Of a DNA stretch of 18,621 bases, positions 14,346 through 18,621 are shown in pieces. Position numbers and translations under genes: made by a program. Source of the DNA: JAPLDA01 sp043783155 (GTDB lineage: Bacteria > Bacteroidota > Bacteroidia > AKYH767-A > 2013-40CM-41-45); assembly GCA_043783155.1 (NCBI GenBank), contig JAYVZS010000002.1, positions 1 through 18,621 of the forward strand, read 5' to 3'. Below the pieces are notes generated by a model. It was not told where the DNA came from. It was given only the letters and a program-made list of their open reading frames with translations, and did no database searches. Each line of letters opens with the position of its first letter. Positions within the stretch are counted from its first letter, which is position 1.

Positions 14346-16163
14346 ATGAGGTCTTTAAAGCACTTAAATAAATACTTTTACAAATACAGGGTGCGGTTGC
14401 TGCTGGGCGTTGTTTTCGTGATCGCCCAGAATTTTTTCGCGATCATCCCGGCGAAGCTGGTAGGAAAAGCGATTGATATGATTTACCAAATCGTTACGCT
14501 GAAAAATTCTGCGGGTCCATCCAATGATTCAGAGATTCAGACAATCGCATATAGCATACTGATTATTCTGTTAGAAGTTGTAGCAGTCAGTATTGTGCGT
14601 GGTATTATTATGTTTTCGATGCGGCAAACCATTATTGTAATGTCGAGATTGATTGAGTTTGACCTGAAGAATGAAATTTATCATCAATACCAGCGATTGA
14701 GTCTGGCTTTTTACAGACGCAACAATACAGGTGACCTGATGAACAGAATCAGCGAAGATGTGAGCCGTGTGCGCATGTACATCGGACCGGCAGTGATGTA
14801 CACGATTAACCTCGTGATCCTGTTTGTGCTGATCATCATCAGTATGCTCAGCGTAGACGCTAAGATGACTTTGTATGTGCTCGCTCCTCTCCCGCTGCTT
14901 TCGCTTTCTATTTATTGGGTGAGTGATATCATGAACAGGAAAGGCGAAGAAGTGCAGGGACAGCAAAGTAAACTCAGCACGTTTGTTCAGGAAGCGTTTT
15001 CCGGAATTCGTGTGCTGAAATCATTTGTAAAAGAGGAACAGTCTGAGAGCGATTTTACAAAAGAGAGCGAATATTACAAAAATAAATCACTTGAACTCAC
15101 GAGAGTGAATGCCCTTTTTTTTCCGTTGATGTTATTACTGGTTGGGCTTAGTACGCTGTTAACCGTTTACATCGGTGGCCATGAAGTAATAGCCGGAAAA
15201 ATTAGTATAGGAAACATTGCAGAGTTTATCATTTACGTTAACATGCTTACCTGGCCTGTTGCTGCCCTCGGATGGGTAACATCGATTGTTCAACGGGCCG
15301 CGGCATCACAAACCCGCATCAATGAATTTCTCGATATTGAACCGGAAATTGTTTCTGTAACGGAAGAACCTTTTGTCATCAACGGAAAGATAAAATTTGA
15401 CGATGTCAGTTTTGTATATCCTGATTCGGGCACCCATGCTCTTCAACATGTTTCATTTGATCTTGAAGAAGGAAAATCCTTGGCGGTATTGGGAAAAACA
15501 GGATCAGGTAAATCGACACTTGCAAATTTATTACTCAGGATGTATGATGCAACAGGAGGAAAAATTACCATTGACGATCAGCACATCGAACAGGTTTCTC
15601 TTTCTTCATTGCGTCAGCAAATCGGTTATGTGCCACAGGATATTTTTCTTTTTTCAGATACGATTGAAAACAATATAGAATTCGGGTTAACCTATGACAT
15701 CAGTCCTGGAGAGAGAAAGGTGCTTGCTCAAGAAGCGGCCCGGCAAGCGGTTATCTATGATAACATTATAGAGTTTCCAAAAGGATTTGAAACGATGATA
15801 GGCGAACGGGGAATTACTTTGTCAGGCGGACAAAAGCAACGCGTCAGCATTGCCCGGGCCATTGTACGCAAACCAAAAATATTGTTGTTTGACGATTGTC
15901 TTTCCGCAGTTGATACCAAAACTGAAGAGGCGATTCTGAACAACCTGAAAGGAATTATGAAAGGCAGAACTTCGATTATTATCAGTCATCGTGTATCGTC
16001 CGTTAAAAACGCCGACCAGATCATCGTTCTCGACCAGGGATTTGTTGTGGAACGCGGCGACCATACTTCGTTGATGGAAAAGAAAGGAGTTTATTTTGAG
16101 TTGTATGAAAAACAGTTGTTGGATGAAGAGATAGAAGAGTTGAAAACCGATGGTAGTTCTTAG
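14346..16163 (+). CDS. ABC exporter half-transporter (permease fused to ATPase, MdlB/LmrA-like)
   Basis: A 605-residue type IV (ABCB-type) exporter: six membrane segments in about 15-320, then an ATPase domain. Motifs: Walker A GKTGSGKST (383-391), Q-loop Gln431 in GYVPQD, signature LSGGQ (492-496), Walker B ILLFDD (512-517), D-loop SAVD, H-loop His548. The residue after the Walker B Asp516 is Asp517 where catalytic Glu is usual (FDDCLSAVD); this DD...LSAVD form is typical of one half of heterodimeric exporters such as MdlA/MdlB and BmrC/BmrD. No partner half lies beside it, so it either acts as a homodimer with weak hydrolysis or pairs with a product coded elsewhere. Substrate unknown (drug, lipid or peptide). 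A hairpin with four T residues follows at 16180-16204. Confidence 0.93.
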   Translation: MRSLKHLNKYFYKYRVRLLLGVVFVIAQNFFAIIPAKLVGKAIDMIYQIVTLKNSAGPSNDSEIQTIAYSILIILLEVVAVSIVRGIIMFSMRQTIIVMSRLIEFDLKNEIYHQYQRLSLAFYRRNNTGDLMNRISEDVSRVRMYIGPAVMYTINLVILFVLIIISMLSVDAKMTLYVLAPLPLLSLSIYWVSDIMNRKGEEVQGQQSKLSTFVQEAFSGIRVLKSFVKEEQSESDFTKESEYYKNKSLELTRVNALFFPLMLLLVGLSTLLTVYIGGHEVIAGKISIGNIAEFIIYVNMLTWPVAALGWVTSIVQRAAASQTRINEFLDIEPEIVSVTEEPFVINGKIKFDDVSFVYPDSGTHALQHVSFDLEEGKSLAVLGKTGSGKSTLANLLLRMYDATGGKITIDDQHIEQVSLSSLRQQIGYVPQDIFLFSDTIENNIEFGLTYDISPGERKVLAQEAARQAVIYDNIIEFPKGFETMIGERGITLSGGQKQRVSIARAIVRKPKILLFDDCLSAVDTKTEEAILNNLKGIMKGRTSIIISHRVSSVKNADQIIVLDQGFVVERGDHTSLMEKKGVYFELYEKQLLDEEIEELKTDGSS

Positions 16164-16179
16164 TTGTTAGTTTTTAATT

Positions 16180-16204
16180 CCTGTTCGGGATGCCGGCAGG
16201 TTTT
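16180..16204 (+). terminator. Probable terminator of the ABC exporter gene
   Basis: CCTG (16180-16183) pairs with CAGG (16197-16200) and CGG (16186-16188) with CCG (16193-16195), a stem with a small internal bulge, followed by TTTT (16201-16204). It starts 17 nt after the stop codon. Confidence 0.5.
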
Positions 16205-16281
16205 CAACTCTGTCTTGCTTCTTGCCTCTAACTTCTTGATTCACTTCTAACCCCATTCCAACCGACTATTTTTCATAAATA

Positions 16282-16311
16282 TTTGCACATTTAAATAATT
16301 TTCTATTTTTG
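16282..16311 (+). promoter_or_regulatory. Promoter of the DUF3276 gene
   Basis: TTTG (16282-16285), an 18-nt spacer and TATTTTTG (16304-16311) match both Bacteroidota boxes. The ATG is 24 nt further on, so the leader is short. Confidence 0.75.
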
Positions 16312-16334
16312 CTTCCATCAAATACAAGCATAGC

Positions 16335-16682
16335 ATGAGTGAGCGCACGAACCAGCCAAGAGAAGAAGTCTTTTCAAAATCAGTACGAGCAGGAAAGAGA
16401 ACTTATTTCTTTGATGTAAAAGCAACCAAGTCGAACGACTATTATCTTACCATTACAGAAAGTAAGAAGCGTATCGGTGATGATGGAAATCCTTTTTACG
16501 AAAAGCATAAAATCTTTTTGTACCGTGAAGACTTTGATAAATTTCTGGATGGATTTACGGAAGCGGTTGCCAAGATTCGCGAATTGAAAGCTGATTCGCC
16601 GGAAGCAACTGAGGAAAGTGAAACTCCGCCTGAACAAAGCTCATCGTATTCGGATGTAAGTTTTGATGACTTAGGAAACTAA
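16335..16682 (+). CDS. DUF3276 (PUR-alpha-like) nucleic-acid-binding protein
   Basis: A 115-residue cytoplasmic protein of the DUF3276 family, a bacterial relative of eukaryotic PUR-alpha that binds single-stranded nucleic acid in the proteins studied structurally. The single PUR-type unit spans about 10-85: EVFSKSVRAGKRTYFFDVKATKSNDYYLTITESKK, then KHKIFLYREDFDKFLDGF. A Ser/Glu/Pro-rich acidic tail (about 90-115) follows. It has its own promoter and stands alone, convergent to the Asp-box protein gene with 190 nt between. Its physiological target is unknown. Confidence 0.9.
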   Translation: MSERTNQPREEVFSKSVRAGKRTYFFDVKATKSNDYYLTITESKKRIGDDGNPFYEKHKIFLYREDFDKFLDGFTEAVAKIRELKADSPEATEESETPPEQSSSYSDVSFDDLGN

Positions 16683-16750
16683 GGCCCGACCTCCATTTCT
16701 TTAACGTCTTTAAAAAATTCACTTAGTAACCCCTAACTGGAAATAATTCT

Positions 16751-16810
16751 TAGTGTTCTTAGTGTCTCCGAGGTAAAAAATATAACCACAAAAAACTCAG
16801 AGAAACACTA
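16751..16810. repeat. Imperfect palindrome between convergent genes
   Basis: TAGTGTCTC (16760-16768) faces GAGAAACACTA (16800-16810), with a 2-nt gap, and AGGT (16771-16774) faces ACC (16785-16787). TTCTTAGTG is repeated just before. It resembles decayed copies of the CTTTGTGTC.../...GACACAAAG type of palindromic repeat seen in many genomes. As it lies between two gene ends it may also act as a two-way transcription barrier. The rest of the 190-nt gap shows nothing else. Confidence 0.45.
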
Positions 16811-16872
16811 CGCACAAAAAGAAGCTCAGATTTTATCTGCATTACTATTCTTTGTCTTCTTCAAATAATTTA

Positions 16873-18462
16873 TCATCTTACCACCATTATTTTTTTCTCC
16901 GCAGTATATTCTTCCGAAGAGAATACTACCTGGTAAATTCCATTTGAGAATTTCCTGCAGTCGACCACTTCCGTTATTTCGGGATTTTTCTTCTGAAAAA
17001 TTTTTCGTCCTGCTGCATCATAGATTTCCAGTTTACCGTCAGCACCTCCCGATGATAAAGTAACAGTGAAAGAATTTACTGCAGGATCCGGAAACACATT
17101 GATGAGTGTGATATCCTCCGTTGAAATTTTAACAATTCCTGTTGACGTTCCCGTTGAATCGGATGCCTTTGCAAAATAAATATTCAGCTTGCCGCTGCGA
17201 ACATCACTCCATGCAGCATAAATGGTATCGCCAACCAGGCAACTGCCCATGAAATCATTGCCGTCGTGTGTTAGAACACTGTCGAATGGAACAGTCAAAG
17301 AACTCATAAGAACGTTCGGAAGAAAAGTTGCACCATTGTCGTGCGACACTGCAGCATATATATCACATGGCTGATAGAAACCGGTTCCGGTTCCGTTCCT
17401 CCTGTCGCGCCATGTTACGGCGAGATTACCAGTGTTATTATAACTTGCCCAGACAAGGTCCTGATCTTTTCCGTTACTAATACTGTCATCATTTACACGA
17501 ACAAGGTTACTCCATGTCGCACCACCGTTATTGGTCGTGGAAACAAAAATATCGGCATCGCCATGTTGTCCGTTCACACTTGCGAAAGTAAGTTTGTTGG
17601 GGTCGCCCGGATCTGCGATAAGACAATAACCGTTTTTGAGATTTGTGTCCTGAACACCAACGGGAATATTAAGCAATGTTGAATATTGAAAACTCGCTCC
17701 CCGATTGGTCGACTTCGCGAGGTACATTTTTGGATAAATAGATTGAGCGACCACGTAACTCGGATAAGCCATACATAAAACTCCGGCTGACGTAGTCGTG
17801 AGTGCAGCCATGGGCGCTTGAATGGAATTGCCGACCAGGAATCCTGTAGTATCAACAAAGCGATAGCTACTCCATGTTTGTCCACTGTCTGAGGATGTTT
17901 TAAAATATGGACGATTGGGTGCCGGAACCCACGATGGCGGTTTCGTTGTCATGTATAACATTCCTTTGTTGCTCCCCGATGAATTGTCGCTTATGAGCCA
18001 TGGCCGATCAATTGGTTTCTTGATGGTATCTTCTGAAAGATCGCATGCTTTAACAGGAGTCGACCATGACAGGCCACCGTCTGGTGATTTGGAAACATAA
18101 ATTCCACCGGAGTCAGGATTCTGGCGATAGTCAATAAAACAGATATACAATGTTCCGTCGCTTCTGAAACACATCGAAACATCAGCGGAATGAAAAGTTG
18201 CTCCTCCATGCTGTTGAACATGCACGCTGCTCCAGGAAGAACCACCGTCAAAGCTCGCTTTCGTTTTAATGGAAACGCGAATAATTCCGGAAAATGAAAA
18301 ACCCATCCATGCTACAACTACATTCTGAGGATTGGTGGGGTTGACGGCAAGAAAAGGTTCACCGTCAAATGCATTTCCATTAGAGAGATTGGTATTCGGC
18401 ACTTGTGCCTGCAACGAAAGATGCAAAAACAAAATGACAGAAAGTAAGATAATTTTTTTCAT
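16873..18462 (-). CDS. Secreted sialidase-like Asp-box beta-propeller with type A T9SS domain
   Basis: A 529-residue exported protein: signal peptide (1-20, ending LQAQ), a beta-propeller with six Asp-box repeats of the [ST]x[DN]xGx[TS][WF] type (70-77, 126-133, 190-197, 251-258, 310-317, 373-380), and a type A sorting domain (about 450-529, VFPDPAVNSFTVTL, LEIYDAAGRKIF, FSNGIYQVVF, ending KKIMVVR). The last domain directs export and surface attachment by T9SS. Sialidases share this fold, but I find no FRIP motif or convincing arginine triad, so glycosidase activity is not supported; a DRPW motif (152-155) is the main feature between repeats. Binding or structural roles are as likely. The ATG at 18462 gives a full signal peptide. 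It stands alone and is convergent to the DUF3276 gene. Confidence 0.88.
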   Translation of the reverse strand: MKKIILLSVILFLHLSLQAQVPNTNLSNGNAFDGEPFLAVNPTNPQNVVVAWMGFSFSGIIRVSIKTKASFDGGSSWSSVHVQQHGGATFHSADVSMCFRSDGTLYICFIDYRQNPDSGGIYVSKSPDGGLSWSTPVKACDLSEDTIKKPIDRPWLISDNSSGSNKGMLYMTTKPPSWVPAPNRPYFKTSSDSGQTWSSYRFVDTTGFLVGNSIQAPMAALTTTSAGVLCMAYPSYVVAQSIYPKMYLAKSTNRGASFQYSTLLNIPVGVQDTNLKNGYCLIADPGDPNKLTFASVNGQHGDADIFVSTTNNGGATWSNLVRVNDDSISNGKDQDLVWASYNNTGNLAVTWRDRRNGTGTGFYQPCDIYAAVSHDNGATFLPNVLMSSLTVPFDSVLTHDGNDFMGSCLVGDTIYAAWSDVRSGKLNIYFAKASDSTGTSTGIVKISTEDITLINVFPDPAVNSFTVTLSSGGADGKLEIYDAAGRKIFQKKNPEITEVVDCRKFSNGIYQVVFSSEEYTAEKKIMVVR

Positions 18463-18537
18463 GGCGTAGTAATTCGATTTATGAATGTAAGATACAATTC
18501 AAAACAGAGATGGCAGATGAGGGAAAAAAATAAACAT

Positions 18538-18558
18538 CTCCGCCGCAGAGCAGCGGAG
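18538..18558. repeat. GC-rich hairpin near the right edge
   Basis: CTCCGC (18538-18543) and GCGGAG (18553-18558) form a 6-bp stem with a 9-nt loop. It lies upstream of the Asp-box protein gene and next to a larger hairpin; the pair resembles a REP-like intergenic element. Confidence 0.45.
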
Positions 18559-18562
18559 TATT

Positions 18563-18613
18563 TGATGGGAATTCTTTCCGATCGCCCCAAGGGGCGGGGA
18601 ATAATTCCCATCA
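18563..18613. repeat. Long near-perfect hairpin at the right edge
   Basis: TGATGGGAAT (18563-18572) and ATTCCCATCA (18604-18613) are perfect 10-bp arms. Inside them TTTCC can face GGGAA, and GCCCC (18584-18588) faces GGGGC (18591-18595) at the tip. The whole 51 nt can fold into one long stem. No T-run is seen before the window ends. It could be a REP-like repeat or the end of a gene beyond the edge. Confidence 0.55.
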
Positions 18614-18621
18614 GATCCCGA

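Noticed and set aside
16873..18462. Active sialidase
   Set aside because: Asp-boxes show the propeller fold only; no FRIP motif or arginine triad is visible.
1..18621. Defence system, prophage, integron or other mobile island
   Set aside because: No transposase, integrase, nuclease-helicase set, toxin-antitoxin pair or att-like repeats were seen; the genes are mostly core or envelope functions.

Overview
The window looks like a chromosomal core segment from a member of the Bacteroidota, probably an environmental, gliding-type lineage. The evidence is: two secreted proteins with type IX secretion (T9SS) sorting domains, one type A and one type B; Bacteroidota-style promoters (TTG, about 19 nt, then TAnnTTTG) in front of several genes; a roughly 310-residue NusB; a DUF3276 PUR-type protein; and the gene order nusB, DUF1573 lipoprotein, yajC, ybbR, coaE. 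Genus cannot be set from the sequence alone. I saw no insertion sequence, phage gene, CRISPR array, tRNA or broken gene.

Left part (1-3960): the start of a gene running off the left edge on the minus strand; an SRP RNA gene at 245-339 with its own promoter; a CAP-domain lipoprotein convergent to it; two small uncharacterised genes; a TalC-type transaldolase; and a YciO-type member of the Sua5/YrdC family. Middle (3997-8324): a 777-residue SprB-repeat/PKD surface protein with a TTG start, divergent from a cold-shock protein gene, whose terminator also faces the bifunctional NAD(P)HX repair enzyme gene nnr.

The core of the window (8569-13040, minus strand) is a probable operon read nusB, DUF1573 lipoprotein, yajC, ybbR, coaE, MBL-fold nuclease. 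It joins transcription antitermination, the Sec accessory subunit YajC, an envelope protein, the last step of coenzyme A synthesis and a nucleic-acid hydrolase. Upstream of it lies a leucine dehydrogenase gene with a near-consensus promoter, divergent from an ABC exporter half-transporter. A DUF3276 gene follows. The right end holds a six-Asp-box secreted beta-propeller with a type A T9SS domain, then two strong hairpins at the edge.

I looked for an undescribed system and do not find a convincing one. Most genes are housekeeping and in expected company. The points most worth a second look are: the degenerate active-site motif of the YciO-type protein; the operator-like inverted repeat over the transaldolase promoter; the ABC exporter with Asp in place of the catalytic Glu and no adjacent partner; the CAP protein that keeps its histidines but lacks the usual acidic residues; and several word-like imperfect palindromes in gaps between genes, which look like dispersed repeat families.
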